Origin: Paraburkholderia hayleyella
GTDB lineage: Bacteria; Pseudomonadota; Gammaproteobacteria; Burkholderiales; Burkholderiaceae
NCBI RefSeq assembly: GCF_009455685.1
Contig: NZ_QPES01000001.1
Coordinates: forward strand, 2,170,001 to 2,234,000
Length of the DNA: 64,000 bases
Reading direction: 5' to 3'
Shown: piece by piece, positions 1 through 8,390 of the stretch
Layout of the letters: the number at the start of each line of letters is the position of its first letter
Numbering within the stretch: position 1 is the first letter of the stretch
Notes under the pieces: generated by a model
The model's input: only the letters and a program-made list of their open reading frames with translations
Databases searched by the model: none
Told to the model about the DNA's origin: nothing
Translations under genes and position numbers: made by a program

Positions 1-2
1 CA

Positions 3-299
3 CAGGCCGGACATTTTCCCGCCATCGACATTCTTAAAAGCAATAGCCGCGTCATGAACTCGCTAGCCAGCAAAGCCCAGCGTCACTGCGCCACCCGGGT
101 GCGTGAATGGCTGGCTCTTTACAAGGAATCTGAGCTGCTGGTCCGGCTTGGCGAATATCAACCAGGCAGTGATCCGCAAACCGATACCGCACTTGCCCGG
201 CATCCGGCCATCGCCCTGTTTTTACAGCAATCGGCAACCGCGCAGTCTTCATGGGAAGAAACACTCAGTCAACTTGAAGAATTAATCAAATTATCGTGA
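3..299 (+). CDS. sctN: Type III secretion ATPase SctN, C-terminal part (partial)
   Basis: The frame is already open at the left edge and gives 98 residues to the TGA stop. It reads HFPAIDILKSNSRVM, then LALYKESELLVRLGEYQPG, then a stretch matching the C-terminal helical domain of the FliI/YscN/SctN family (family pattern: HFPAID-S-SRVM, LLxRIGEYxxG, D-AI-PAI-FL-Q). The Walker motifs lie outside the window. SctN is the hexameric ATPase at the cytoplasmic face of the type III export gate that unfolds substrates and releases chaperones. FliI is the alternative, but the next gene is an SctO/FliJ-size coiled coil in an AT-rich setting with no flagellar gene nearby, so a virulence-type injectisome is favoured. 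The stop overlaps the GTG start of the next gene, indicating translational coupling. Confidence 0.85.
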   Translation, partial: QAGHFPAIDILKSNSRVMNSLASKAQRHCATRVREWLALYKESELLVRLGEYQPGSDPQTDTALARHPAIALFLQQSATAQSSWEETLSQLEELIKLS

Positions 300-733
300 C
301 CCAGATAAAACTCAAGGCAAGCCAGCTTCATTGGCAACAAATTCATTTAATCCGGGAAAGACGAATACAACGTATTCAGCGCACATTAAAACAGATTCGT
401 GCCGAGGTGATTGCAGCCGTTAAAGAAAGCCAGGCCATTCGTGCCGGACTCGATGCACAACAACAAGAACAAATGACAATCGTGGCGCATCTCACCCATA
501 AAAATTCCGCATGGAAATTATGGCGTGATGCTTTAAGCATTAATCATGAAAAAAATCAGACACTTGAATCTGAATATCAAAAAAAACTCCAGATTCTCGC
601 CCAGGCTAACCAGAAACAGGCTGCCTGGCTGAAAGCTCTACTGCGCGCTCAAATACGTTACGACGAATCCCGCAAACAGCTAAGCCTGATCGCCCGAAAA
701 ATCATGGATATAGAAGATGAAAACGACGTCTGA
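296..733 (+). CDS. SctO/YscO-like T3SS stalk protein
   Basis: This 145-residue protein starts at a GTG that overlaps the SctN stop (GTGA). It is almost wholly helical, very rich in Gln, Lys, Arg and Glu, and has heptad-like spacing, with RIQRIQRTLKQIRAEV near residues 24-39 and a second helix around residues 85-140. There is no signal peptide or membrane segment. Size, coiled-coil character and position immediately after SctN fit the SctO (YscO/FliJ) stalk that couples the ATPase to the export gate. This family is poorly conserved in sequence, so the call rests on context and shape rather than on specific residues. The base composition is more AT-rich than in the core genes further right. Confidence 0.65.
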   Translation: MTQIKLKASQLHWQQIHLIRERRIQRIQRTLKQIRAEVIAAVKESQAIRAGLDAQQQEQMTIVAHLTHKNSAWKLWRDALSINHEKNQTLESEYQKKLQILAQANQKQAAWLKALLRAQIRYDESRKQLSLIARKIMDIEDENDV

Positions 734-1247
734 ACATTTTTCACCAGATTCCACCCTGGAGTGAGGGTAGTCCCGTAGAAGCAATTGCGCTCCACTTTAT
801 TTATTACTGAAATTCATTAATCTAAAACTGGCATTATCAATTCAATCCTTGCGCTTAAATTAATTATGATATAAAAACCATATTCGTTAGCAATTTAACA
901 TATCTACATCACATTTAACAAAAACATCACAATCAGAAGAGTTATTTCCTATTTTCAAGATAAATAACTTCTTACAAATCAATTAAATTTCAGCCAAAAC
1001 TGACATATGACTTGATCTGCCATGTAGTATCTATGCGCGATCACAGCAATTCAAATATTAATACTATGAATACGCACGCATTAAACACAATCCGAATTTC
1101 TAAATTTGACATTGCTGTTTTTACAGCTCAACCTTTAATTTCAATGACGCCTATGACAGATCAAAACTGCATTGCAAATGACTGACAAAAATAATAAAAA
1201 TTCATTTCCTGTACAACCTGAATACTGCACTTATCGAGGGTGGCATC
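734..1247. other. AT-rich intergenic region, no gene seen
   Basis: This 514-base stretch after the SctO-like gene is strikingly AT-rich and has stops in all frames. A TTGACA hexamer occurs at about 1106-1111, but I see no convincing -10 at the right distance. No terminator hairpin follows the SctO-like gene. It may contain the promoter of the ribbon-helix-helix gene at 1248 and remnants of a degraded gene, but nothing recognisable remains. Confidence 0.5.
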
Positions 1248-1541
1248 ATGCTTGCCAGAAAATATTGTGATTTTCCAACGGAGCTTATGAAACCAGTTTC
1301 AAGATCAGTTAGAGTTAATGGACTTAGCACCTGCTTTCGCCTTGAGAAAATTTATTGGGATATAATCATTGAAATTGCAAACAATGAAAATATCTCGATT
1401 GGCGCATTTATTTCTCAACTCGACATCGCCATTCGCCTGAAAGAACACGATATCCCGAATTTCAGTGGATTTTTACGTGTCATGGCAACCCATTACTCAA
1501 CTGACATCAAACCAGAAATCAAATTAGCAGCTGAAAGATAA
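1248..1541 (+). CDS. Ribbon-helix-helix (RHH_4-like) DNA-binding protein
   Basis: This protein has 97 residues. After a short N-terminus it reads SRSVRVNGLSTCFRLEKIYW, then helical segments around residues 40-55 and SGFLRVMATHY near the C-terminus. This matches the ribbon-helix-helix family PF13467 (pattern: RS-x-G--TS-RLE--FW---, IA---, I----Ia, S-LR---), which is usually annotated as a putative transcriptional repressor. The basic strand SRSVRVNG would form the DNA-contacting beta ribbon. A plausible ribosome site GAGGGTGGC sits just upstream of ATG. It is monocistronic, AT-rich like the T3SS genes, and the last gene before the core region. A local regulator of the secretion locus is possible, but nothing in the sequence proves it. 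Confidence 0.7.
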   Translation: MLARKYCDFPTELMKPVSRSVRVNGLSTCFRLEKIYWDIIIEIANNENISIGAFISQLDIAIRLKEHDIPNFSGFLRVMATHYSTDIKPEIKLAAER

Positions 1542-1926
1542 AAATAATTTACTCATTATAATGCATTGAAAATACACTTCATGAATTACCGAAAAGTCAA
1601 CGACTGGCTGCAACTTATAGCGCTTCCAGTTCGTGAGTACTTTTAGTTTATTATCACGATAAACATAGGGCCCGGTACCTTGATTCACTACCTCTGATAA
1701 AAAACAGGATTAACCGCATCGCTTGTAATTGATAACACCCGTTTAACGAGCGGCACATTTAGCATGTCGACCTCAAGCGAAAATTAGTTCAGTTCCAGGC
1801 AGAGCACCCAACCCAGACAGTGGACAGATTCATCACGGACTTCCGTCTGGAGGACACGCGTGAAAAACCGAAGCCCGCAAGCGCAGGGAGGGACTTCTTT
1901 GCACATGACAGTTTTAATCAAAAGAA
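1542..1926. other. Intergenic region between T3SS end and tRNA-Pro
   Basis: About 385 bases without a recognisable gene. Composition changes across it from AT-rich on the left to more balanced near 1780-1890. No transposase ORF or complete inverted repeat is seen. It is the likely junction between the acquired secretion locus and the core genome, but no direct repeat marking an integration site was found. Confidence 0.4.
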
Positions 1927-1934
1927 GTGTCTGT

Positions 1935-1940
1935 TATAAT
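1935..1940 (+). promoter_or_regulatory. -10 element of the tRNA-Pro promoter
   Basis: A perfect TATAAT lies 10 bases before the first base of the tRNA, the right place for a sigma-70 promoter. The -35 region at 1912-1917 (TTTTAA) is a poor match to TTGACA. Confidence 0.6.
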
Positions 1941-1950
1941 TTCTTTCTTT

Positions 1951-2027
<77 letters not shown>

Positions 2028-2037
2028 GGAAAACAAA

Positions 2038-2080
2038 ACGGGTTACGAACCATCGCCATGGTTCGTAACCCGTTTTTTTT
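2038..2080 (+). terminator. Rho-independent terminator of tRNA-Pro
   Basis: A perfect 16-bp stem (2038-2053 with 2058-2073) with a 4-base loop is followed by an eight-T run at 2073-2080. It lies 10 bases after the tRNA 3' end. Confidence 0.95.
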
Positions 2081-2094
2081 CGGGCCCGCCTATT

Positions 2095-2174
2095 CGTTTT
2101 AGCGTTTTAGCGTTTTAGCGTTTTAGCGTTTTAGCGTTTTAGCGTTTTAGCGTTTTAGCGTTTTAGCGTTTTAG
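2095..2174 (+). repeat. Ten perfect tandem copies of octamer CGTTTTAG
   Basis: Ten head-to-tail copies of CGTTTTAG without a mismatch lie between the tRNA-Pro terminator and the terminator of merR. The following bases (CGTTTTTTAGG) look like a diverged further copy. The array is outside coding sequence and is a likely variable-number locus. Confidence 0.95.
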
Positions 2175-2227
2175 ACCCTCGTTTTTTAGGCCTTCATTTT
2201 TAGGCCTTCTATCCCGCCAGACCCACG

Positions 2228-2262
2228 AAAAAGCCCCGCACAGCATTCGCCATACGGGGCTT
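2228..2262 (-). terminator. Terminator of the ihfA-merR transcript
   Basis: Read on the minus strand, AAGCCCCG pairs with CGGGGCTT across a 16-base loop and is followed by a short T run (TTTTT). It stands about 45 bases after the merR stop and ends the long minus-strand translation-gene cluster. Confidence 0.85.
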
Positions 2263-2308
2263 CACACATCACAGGGCCAGCTTGGGGGAAAACCTAAGCC
2301 ACCCTGAT

Positions 2309-2707
2309 CTAATTTTCCAGCAGTTGGAGAATCTGTTGCAGTTCACTGCGCAGCGCGTCGATATCCACGACAGCCATCGTAGGCGCGCTATCGCCCTCGC
2401 GCTCGATCTCATCAACGGCGCCACCACCCCGTACCGCACCATGTGAATCCAGCCGGTTGCGTGCGCCATTGATCGTAAAACCCTGCTCGTACAACAGCTC
2501 ACGAATACGGCGAATCAGCAAAACTTCATGATGCTGGTAATAACGCCGGTTACCGCGCCGCTTGACCGGCCGCAACTGGGTGAACTCCTGCTCCCAATAA
2601 CGCAGCACATGCGGTTTCACACCGCAAAGCTCACTGACCTCACCAATCGTGAAGTAGCGCTTTGCCGGAATCGGAGGCAAGACGATTTGATCAATCGCCA
2701 CTGTCAT
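2309..2707 (-). CDS. MerR-family transcriptional regulator downstream of ihfA
   Basis: This protein has 132 residues. The N-terminal winged helix-turn-helix reads RYFTIGEVSELCGVKPHVLR, followed by YWEQEFTQLRPVKRR and NRRYYQHHEVLLIRRIRELL, the standard MerR DNA-binding module. The C-terminal 50 residues end in a predicted coiled coil (DALRSELQQILQLLEN) suited to dimerisation. There are no metal-binding cysteine pairs. The same short MerR gene follows ihfA in many beta- and gamma-proteobacteria. Its target is not known from the sequence. It lies 46 bases after ihfA on the same strand and shares the terminator at 2228-2262. Confidence 0.9.
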   Translation of the reverse strand: MTVAIDQIVLPPIPAKRYFTIGEVSELCGVKPHVLRYWEQEFTQLRPVKRRGNRRYYQHHEVLLIRRIRELLYEQGFTINGARNRLDSHGAVRGGGAVDEIEREGDSAPTMAVVDIDALRSELQQILQLLEN

Positions 2708-2753
2708 CGTCGGAGAACCGTCGTGGTGAGAGGAACAAAAACACGCAAATCAG

Positions 2754-3146
2754 TCAGCTTGCTTCAGCGCCGCTTTCAACCAGCGCTTTTAGCTTTTGGC
2801 TTGCATGAAAGGTCACAACGCGACGCGCGGCAATGGGAATCGCCTCGCCCGTTTTTGGATTGCGACCCGGCCGCTGAGGTTTGTCGCGCAACTGAAAATT
2901 GCCAAAACCTGAGAGCTTGACACTATCCCCACTCTCAAGCGCATCCCGAATGACTTCAAAGAAGGCTTCGACCATGTCTTTTGCTTCACGTTTGTTCAGA
3001 CCCACATTGTCGAACAGCAGCTCAGCAAGTTCAGCCTTGGTCAGCGTCGGTGTTTCAGCTGCAACATCAGCCGATAAAGCAGGAGTCATAGTGCTACGTT
3101 GTGCCGCGAGAAGAGCTTCGAAATCACTCGAGTTCATTTCATTCAT
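2754..3146 (-). CDS. ihfA: Integration host factor subunit alpha
   Basis: This protein has 130 residues. It matches the HU/IHF fold: [38 protein letters not shown], then [21 protein letters not shown] followed by PKTGEAIPI, and [11 protein letters not shown]. The [10 protein letters not shown] arm with its conserved proline intercalates into the DNA minor groove and bends it. The protein has an N-terminal extension of about 30 residues before the HU domain, as in other Burkholderia. It is encoded 69 bases after pheT, the classical pheST-ihfA arrangement. The IHF heterodimer (with IhfB) would also help activation at sigma-54 promoters such as the one at 58045. Confidence 0.95.
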   Translation of the reverse strand: MNEMNSSDFEALLAAQRSTMTPALSADVAAETPTLTKAELAELLFDNVGLNKREAKDMVEAFFEVIRDALESGDSVKLSGFGNFQLRDKPQRPGRNPKTGEAIPIAARRVVTFHASQKLKALVESGAEAS

Positions 3147-3215
3147 ATCTGTAAAATAGCGCGCCAGTCAAAAACGGAAAATACGAAAACAGCCGTTTAA
3201 CGATTAATTGCAGTA

Positions 3216-5648
3216 TTAACCGCGCAACCGTGCGCCATAAACTCGAGCCAGACGATCCACCAGGGTCCGAATGGCCAGATCAACCGTTTCGTCCTGAAGG
3301 GTCCCGCCAGTATCTTGCAAGGTAATACGGAACGCAAGGCTTTTCTCGTGCGCGGCCAAACCACTGGAAGTATTTGATTTTGGACGAAATTCATCGAAAA
3401 GTGCGACCCGCTGAATGCTCTTGCAAGCGGTTTCGGAAAGCGCTTGATGCATCTCGTCAAGCAATGCCTGGGCTTCGATTTTTTGTTCGACGACCACGGC
3501 AATATCACGCCGCACTGGCGGAAATTTCGATACTTCCGATGGATGCGGTAATACCCGCTGAATTAATGCATCGGCTTCAATTTCAAACAAAATTGGCGCA
3601 TGAGATAAATCATATTTTTGCATCCAGCGCGGATGAAGTTCACCGATCCAGCCAACGTTTTTACCCCCCAGTTCAATCCGCGCACTGCGCCCCGGATGCA
3701 ACGCCGGATGTTCCGCCTTGACGAAACGGGCCACTGCCGGTGCCAGCAACGCCTCCAGATCACCTTTGACATCGAAATAATCAACTGGGCGCGAAGGCGC
3801 GCCCCATTGGTCTTCGAGCGTGGGGCCATACGCTAATGCACCCAGCATCTTCGGCTGGGCAAAGCCTTCGACGCTCATCTCGCTAGCCTTGATTGCCGGG
3901 TCAGACAAAAACATACGGCCGACCTCGAACAGGCGAATTCGCTCCGCGCGCCGGTTCAGGTTATGGCGCAACACACTGATCAGGCTGCCAAACAAGGTGG
4001 TGCGCATGACTGAAAGCTGGCTCGCAATGGGATTCAGTAACCGGACCGGGTTGCTGTTCCCCGCGAAATCCTGCTCCCATTCGGCATCGACGAAACTGAA
4101 GTTGACTGTTTCTGCGTAATCACGTGCTGCCAGCGCATGGCGAATCGTGTGAACCGAGCGTTGCGTTTCGTTCGTCGCCCGCATTGCGCTAGACGCAACG
4201 GGTGGGAGCGCTGGAATATTCTCGAAACCGTAAATGCGTGCGACTTCTTCAATCAGGTCTTCTTCGATTTCGATATCGAACCGGTAAGGCGGCGGCGTGA
4301 CCGAAAACGTGTCGTCGCTGCATTCAAATACCAGACCGAGGCGTGTGAAAATTTCAGCGATCTGCTGCGCCTCAACCGGAATGCCCAGAATCCGCCGGGC
4401 CCGCGACACGCGCATGCTGACCGGCAAGCGCCGAGGCAAGTTGACGCATTGATCGTCGACCGGGCCTGCCGAGCCGCCACAAATATCCAGAATGAGCTGG
4501 GTAATGCGCTCGAGATGCTCGACTGTCGTCGAATAATCGACACCCCTCTCGAAACGATGAGCGGCGTCCGTCGTGAAGTTATATTTGCGCGCCCGCCCAC
4601 GGATACTATCCGGCCACCAGAACGCGGCCTCGAGATAAATATTCGTGGTTTCGAGCGACACCGCCGTACTGTCGCCACCCATGATTCCGGCCAAGCTTTC
4701 GATCTGCTGCTCGTCGGCAATCACACCGACCCGCTCATCGAGCTCGATCGTGTTGCCGTTTAATAGTTTGAGCGCCTCACCACGCTGGGCCCAGCGCACT
4801 TCCATGCCACCGTGAATCTTGTCGAGATCGAAAACGTGTGAGGGCCGCCCCAGTTCGAGCATCACGTAGTTCGAAATATCAACCAGCGCGGAAATGCTTC
4901 GTTGCCCGGAGCGCTCCAAACGCTCAACCATCCATTGCGGTGTCATTGCCCGTGCATTAACGCCGCGGATCACTCGTCCGGAAAACCGGCCGCATAAATC
5001 AGGGGCTGAAATTTTGACCGGCAATACCTCGTTCAGCGTCACCTTTGCCGGCTTGATGTCGAGCGGATGCAATGGCGCGCCGGTGATCGCGGCGGTTTCG
5101 CGTGCCACACCGAACACCGACAGACAATCGGCCTTGTTCGGCGTCAGTTTGATTTCAAAGATCGTGTCATCGAGATTAAGCGTCTCACGGATATCCTGAC
5201 CCACTGGCGTCGCTGGCGGCAAGATCAGCAAACCGCTGTGATCTTCTGACAGCTTGAGCTCGCGCGCCGAACACAGCATTCCTTCGCTTTCCACGCCACG
5301 CAGTTTTGAGCGCTTGATGGCAAATGGCGCTCCACCCTCCTCGGCTGGAGGCAACTGTGCGCCGACAAGCGCGACTGGCACCTTGATACCCGGCGTCACA
5401 TTCGGCGCGCCACAGACGATGGTCAGTGGTGTTCCTGTCCCGGCATCCACCTGACATACGTTGAGCTTGTCCGCGTCGGGATGTTTCACGACCTCAAGCA
5501 CCTGACCCACGACAATCATCGAAGTCGGCGGCGCTACAGGGCGCAACGCTTCGACTTCGAGGCCAGCCATCGTCAGCGCATGCGATAACGCCTCGGTAGT
5601 CAATGGTGGGGCAACGAAGGTTCTAAGCCAGGATTCAGGAAATTGCAT
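3216..5648 (-). CDS. pheT: Phenylalanyl-tRNA synthetase beta subunit
   Basis: This 810-residue protein has the normal length of bacterial PheT. The order of domains is visible: N-terminal [12 protein letters not shown], the EMAP-II-like tRNA-binding domain at about residues 40-150 ([19 protein letters not shown]), the B3/4 editing domain, the B5 domain, the catalytic-like core and a C-terminal FDX-ACB anticodon-binding domain beginning [14 protein letters not shown]. With PheS it forms the alpha2beta2 enzyme that charges tRNA-Phe and hydrolyses Tyr-tRNA-Phe. It is separated from pheS by about 130 bases, which is wider than usual; no terminator is seen there, so co-transcription is expected. 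Confidence 0.98.
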   Translation of the reverse strand: MQFPESWLRTFVAPPLTTEALSHALTMAGLEVEALRPVAPPTSMIVVGQVLEVVKHPDADKLNVCQVDAGTGTPLTIVCGAPNVTPGIKVPVALVGAQLPPAEEGGAPFAIKRSKLRGVESEGMLCSARELKLSEDHSGLLILPPATPVGQDIRETLNLDDTIFEIKLTPNKADCLSVFGVARETAAITGAPLHPLDIKPAKVTLNEVLPVKISAPDLCGRFSGRVIRGVNARAMTPQWMVERLERSGQRSISALVDISNYVMLELGRPSHVFDLDKIHGGMEVRWAQRGEALKLLNGNTIELDERVGVIADEQQIESLAGIMGGDSTAVSLETTNIYLEAAFWWPDSIRGRARKYNFTTDAAHRFERGVDYSTTVEHLERITQLILDICGGSAGPVDDQCVNLPRRLPVSMRVSRARRILGIPVEAQQIAEIFTRLGLVFECSDDTFSVTPPPYRFDIEIEEDLIEEVARIYGFENIPALPPVASSAMRATNETQRSVHTIRHALAARDYAETVNFSFVDAEWEQDFAGNSNPVRLLNPIASQLSVMRTTLFGSLISVLRHNLNRRAERIRLFEVGRMFLSDPAIKASEMSVEGFAQPKMLGALAYGPTLEDQWGAPSRPVDYFDVKGDLEALLAPAVARFVKAEHPALHPGRSARIELGGKNVGWIGELHPRWMQKYDLSHAPILFEIEADALIQRVLPHPSEVSKFPPVRRDIAVVVEQKIEAQALLDEMHQALSETACKSIQRVALFDEFRPKSNTSSGLAAHEKSLAFRITLQDTGGTLQDETVDLAIRTLVDRLARVYGARLRG

Positions 5649-5778
5649 GGTTCTTTACGTTCTCAACAGGTTGGATCATTGACCGCGCGACTAGCTTCAC
5701 ACCAGGGGTAAAACGCCGCAATGAACGAAGCGGGCACATCGGCAGACAAATAATGGTCACTGCCGGGCCACTTGGATA

Positions 5779-6792
5779 TCAGGCGAATTGCCGCAGAAAA
5801 CGCAAATCGTTCTCGAAAAACAGGCGCAAATCTTCAACGCCATAACGCAGCATGGCTAGCCGTTCGAGGCCACTGCCAAAGGCAAAGCCGATATAGTGCT
5901 CAGGATCGAAACCCATGTTGCGGATAACCGTTGGATGAACCTGGCCCGAGCCAGAAATTTCGAGCCACTTACCCGCATGCTTGCCGTGCTCGAACATCAT
6001 GTCGATCTCGGCGGAAGGCTCGGTAAACGGAAAATAGGACGGCCGAAAGCGCACAAGAATATCGTCGCGCTCGAAGAATTTTTTAAGAAAATCGGTGTAC
6101 ACGCCCTTGAGATCAGCAAAGCTAATATGCTCGTCAATCCAGAGGCCCTCAACCTGATTGAACATCGGCGAATGGGTTGCATCGCTATCGACACGATACG
6201 TGCGTCCTGGCGCAATCACCTTCACCGGGGGTGTGCTGCTGCGGGCATAGCGCACCTGCATTGGGCTGGTGTGCGTGCGCAATAACAGCTGACGGCCATC
6301 AGTATCCTTACCGTCGATATAGAACGTGTCCTGCATGGAGCGGGCAGGATGATTCTCCGGGCTATTGAGTGCCGTGAAGTTGTACCAGTCAGTCTCAATC
6401 TCGGGACCATCCGCGACATCGAAACCAATCGTGCGGAAAATCTGTTCGACACGCTCCCAGGTCCGCATCACCGGATGCAGGCTCCCGGCGCCAGCACCCC
6501 GGCCGGGTAGCGTGACATCAATGGCTTCCGCAGTCAGACGCTGATTGAGCAATGCGTCTGCCAGTGCCTGACGGCGGGCATTCAATGCGGCTTCGACCTG
6601 CTGCTTGAGCGCATTGATCCGCGCGCCCTCGGACTTGCGCGTTTCGGGATCGAGCTTGCTTAGGCCCTTCAGCAGTTCGGTCAACGCGCCTGCCTTGCCG
6701 AGAAAACGGGCTTTTTCGTTTTCAAGCGCAGTCACATCAGGCGCCTGTTCAAACGCCTGCTGCGCGTCGGTGACAATCTGATCCAGATTCAT
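5779..6792 (-). CDS. pheS: Phenylalanyl-tRNA synthetase alpha subunit
   Basis: This protein has 337 residues from the chosen start [16 protein letters not shown], the usual start and length in this family; in-frame ATGs 3 and 4 codons upstream and a longer frame to 6849 would run into the terminator hairpin. The N-terminal coiled coil is followed by class II motifs: [18 protein letters not shown] (motif 2 region) and [18 protein letters not shown] (motif 3). It carries the amino-acid and ATP sites of the PheST enzyme. It lies downstream of rplT behind a strong hairpin terminator, so it probably has its own promoter or relies on read-through. Confidence 0.96.
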   Translation of the reverse strand: MNLDQIVTDAQQAFEQAPDVTALENEKARFLGKAGALTELLKGLSKLDPETRKSEGARINALKQQVEAALNARRQALADALLNQRLTAEAIDVTLPGRGAGAGSLHPVMRTWERVEQIFRTIGFDVADGPEIETDWYNFTALNSPENHPARSMQDTFYIDGKDTDGRQLLLRTHTSPMQVRYARSSTPPVKVIAPGRTYRVDSDATHSPMFNQVEGLWIDEHISFADLKGVYTDFLKKFFERDDILVRFRPSYFPFTEPSAEIDMMFEHGKHAGKWLEISGSGQVHPTVIRNMGFDPEHYIGFAFGSGLERLAMLRYGVEDLRLFFENDLRFLRQFA

Positions 6793-6847
6793 TGATCCCA
6801 TCATTTCAACGTCTTTATTCAATTGGAACAAAACGGGTTCGACCAAC

Positions 6848-6879
6848 AAAAACGGGGCTCGGTAAGGAGCCCCGTTTTT
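6848..6879 (-). terminator. Terminator/attenuator between rplT and pheS
   Basis: AAAAACGGGGCTC pairs perfectly with GAGCCCCGTTTTT around a 6-base loop. On the minus strand the hairpin ends in TTTTT, so it can stop the infC-rpmI-rplT transcript before pheS. It is symmetrical enough to work in either direction. In enteric bacteria the same position holds the pheM attenuator; here no Phe-rich leader peptide is visible in the 110 bases between rplT and the hairpin. Confidence 0.85.
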
Positions 6880-6990
6880 GTTGCAGCGTCACCGGAAAAC
6901 CGGGTATTCGCTACAACAAACCACGCAGTGAACGCGCAGTTTAATCACCCAATACGAACAGCGCGAATCCAGCGCGAACCCAGTGGGTAA

Positions 6991-7350
6991 TCAGGCTGCG
7001 ACGGCGGCTTTCACCTGCTGCACGATTGCGGCAAAAGCCGCTTTGTCGAACACAGCCATGTCAGCCAGCACTTTGCGGTCCAGTTCAATCGAAGCCTTTT
7101 TCAGACCATTGATGAACACGCTGTAGGTCATGTCATGCTGACGCACCGCCGCGTTGATACGCGTGATCCATAGTGCGCGGAACACCCGTTTCTTGTTGCG
7201 GCGATCACGGTAGGCATACTGGCCTGCGCGCATAACCGCCTGCTTGGCGATACGGTAGACATTATTACGACGGCCGCGGTAACCCTTGGCCAGCTTGATG
7301 ATTTTTTTGTGACGGGCCCGTGCGGTAACCCCACGTTTGACTCTAGGCAT
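6991..7350 (-). CDS. rplT: 50S ribosomal protein L20
   Basis: This 119-residue protein is full length for L20. It begins [16 protein letters not shown], followed by the basic segment [19 protein letters not shown] and the conserved [20 protein letters not shown]20 binds 23S rRNA early in 50S assembly and, in some bacteria, represses its own operon. It lies 30 bases downstream of rpmI, in the standard infC-rpmI-rplT order. Confidence 0.98.
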
Positions 7351-7380
7351 GTTTCGCTCCTGTGAGTTATCGGTTAAGGG

Positions 7381-7578
7381 TTAAGCGAACGGCAACATTG
7401 CGCGAACAGAGCTCATATCAGAATCATGAACTGCTGTTGAACCGCGCAAATGACGTTTGTTCTTGGTGGTTTTTTTGGTCAGAATGTGGCGCTTGAAGGC
7501 CTGACCGCGCTTGACGGTACCGCCCGGACGCACCACGAAGCGCTTTGCAGCGCTCTTCTTGGTCTTCATCTTCGGCAT
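7381..7578 (-). CDS. rpmI: 50S ribosomal protein L35
   Basis: This protein has 65 residues from [14 protein letters not shown] to AMLPFA. Motifs [20 protein letters not shown] and KNKRHLRG are those of bL35. The start is set by this N-terminus and by the AATGGAGTT ribosome site before it; a longer open frame upstream (to 7680) is not conserved L35 sequence. It sits between infC and rplT. Confidence 0.97.
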   Translation of the reverse strand: MPKMKTKKSAAKRFVVRPGGTVKRGQAFKRHILTKKTTKNKRHLRGSTAVHDSDMSSVRAMLPFA

Positions 7579-7815
7579 AACAACTCCATTATTTGATGGA
7601 TATGGGTGTGCGGTCGGCCCTGACAGCCCTTCATCCGCCCTTCGAAACCCACTCCACTTGGTATGCAGCGAGCCCGCCATGCAGGCTGCCGCGTTTCGGC
7701 AATCGCATGTACTGAATGCATGCTATTGCCAAAATCCATCGTGTTCCGCTGTTACAGCGGCCCATGTTCTGCCAGGACAGCGAACGTGAAGCCACGGGCC
7801 TCACGCGGTGCTGTC

Positions 7816-8340
7816 TTACTTCTTTTTCTTGGGGGATAGCACCATGACCATCTGCCGCCCTTCCATCTTTGGCATCTGCTCAACCTGGCCTACCTCATCC
7901 AGATCGGTGCGCAAGCGCTCCAGCACACGCATACCGATTTCCTGGTGAGCCATTTCACGGCCACGGAAACGCAACGTGATTTTCGTCTTGTCACCATCAT
8001 CCAGAAAGCGAATAAGATTGCGCAGCTTGACGTTGTAATCGCCGTCATCGGTGCCCGGGCGGAATTTTACTTCCTTCACCTGGACTACCTTCTGCTTAAG
8101 CTTCGCCTCGTGCTGCTTTTTCGCTTCCTGGTACTTAAACTTGCCGTAATCCATCAAACGGCAGACTGGGGGCTCTGCCTGTGGGGCAATTTCCACCAGA
8201 TCCACATCCTGCTGTTCCGACATGCGGAAAGCATCAGCGAGTTTCACAATGCCGAGAGGTTCGTTTTCGACCCCGACCAGACGCACCTCGGGTGCAGTTA
8301 TTTCCCCGTTGATGCGATGCGACGACTTATCAGTAGCGAT
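7816..8340 (-). CDS. infC: Translation initiation factor IF-3 with AUC start codon
   Basis: The first conventional start (GTG at 8286) would remove conserved residues. Extending upstream in frame gives [19 protein letters not shown], the normal IF-3 N-terminus, beginning at ATC (8340-8338) preceded by a strong AGAGGAA ribosome site 6 bases away. The full product is 174 residues with the N-domain ([19 protein letters not shown]), linker helix rich in Lys/Gln, and C-domain ([19 protein letters not shown]). IF-3 monitors start-codon choice on the 30S subunit; in E. coli infC uses AUU so that IF-3 discriminates against its own message. AUC would do the same here. It lies about 50 bases after thrS. 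Confidence 0.95.
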   Translation of the reverse strand: MATDKSSHRINGEITAPEVRLVGVENEPLGIVKLADAFRMSEQQDVDLVEIAPQAEPPVCRLMDYGKFKYQEAKKQHEAKLKQKVVQVKEVKFRPGTDDGDYNVKLRNLIRFLDDGDKTKITLRFRGREMAHQEIGMRVLERLRTDLDEVGQVEQMPKMEGRQMVMVLSPKKKK

Positions 8341-8390
8341 GTTACGTTTCCTCTAAAAATTAAAAAAACGAGCCGCGCTGCCAGGTGGTT

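Noticed and set aside
2095..2174. CRISPR array
   Set aside because: The octamers are contiguous without spacers. The other tandem arrays in the window are also head-to-tail, and no cas genes were seen.
6848..6990. pheM-like leader peptide controlling pheST
   Set aside because: No ATG with a run of Phe codons is present before the hairpin; it is better explained as a terminator of rplT.
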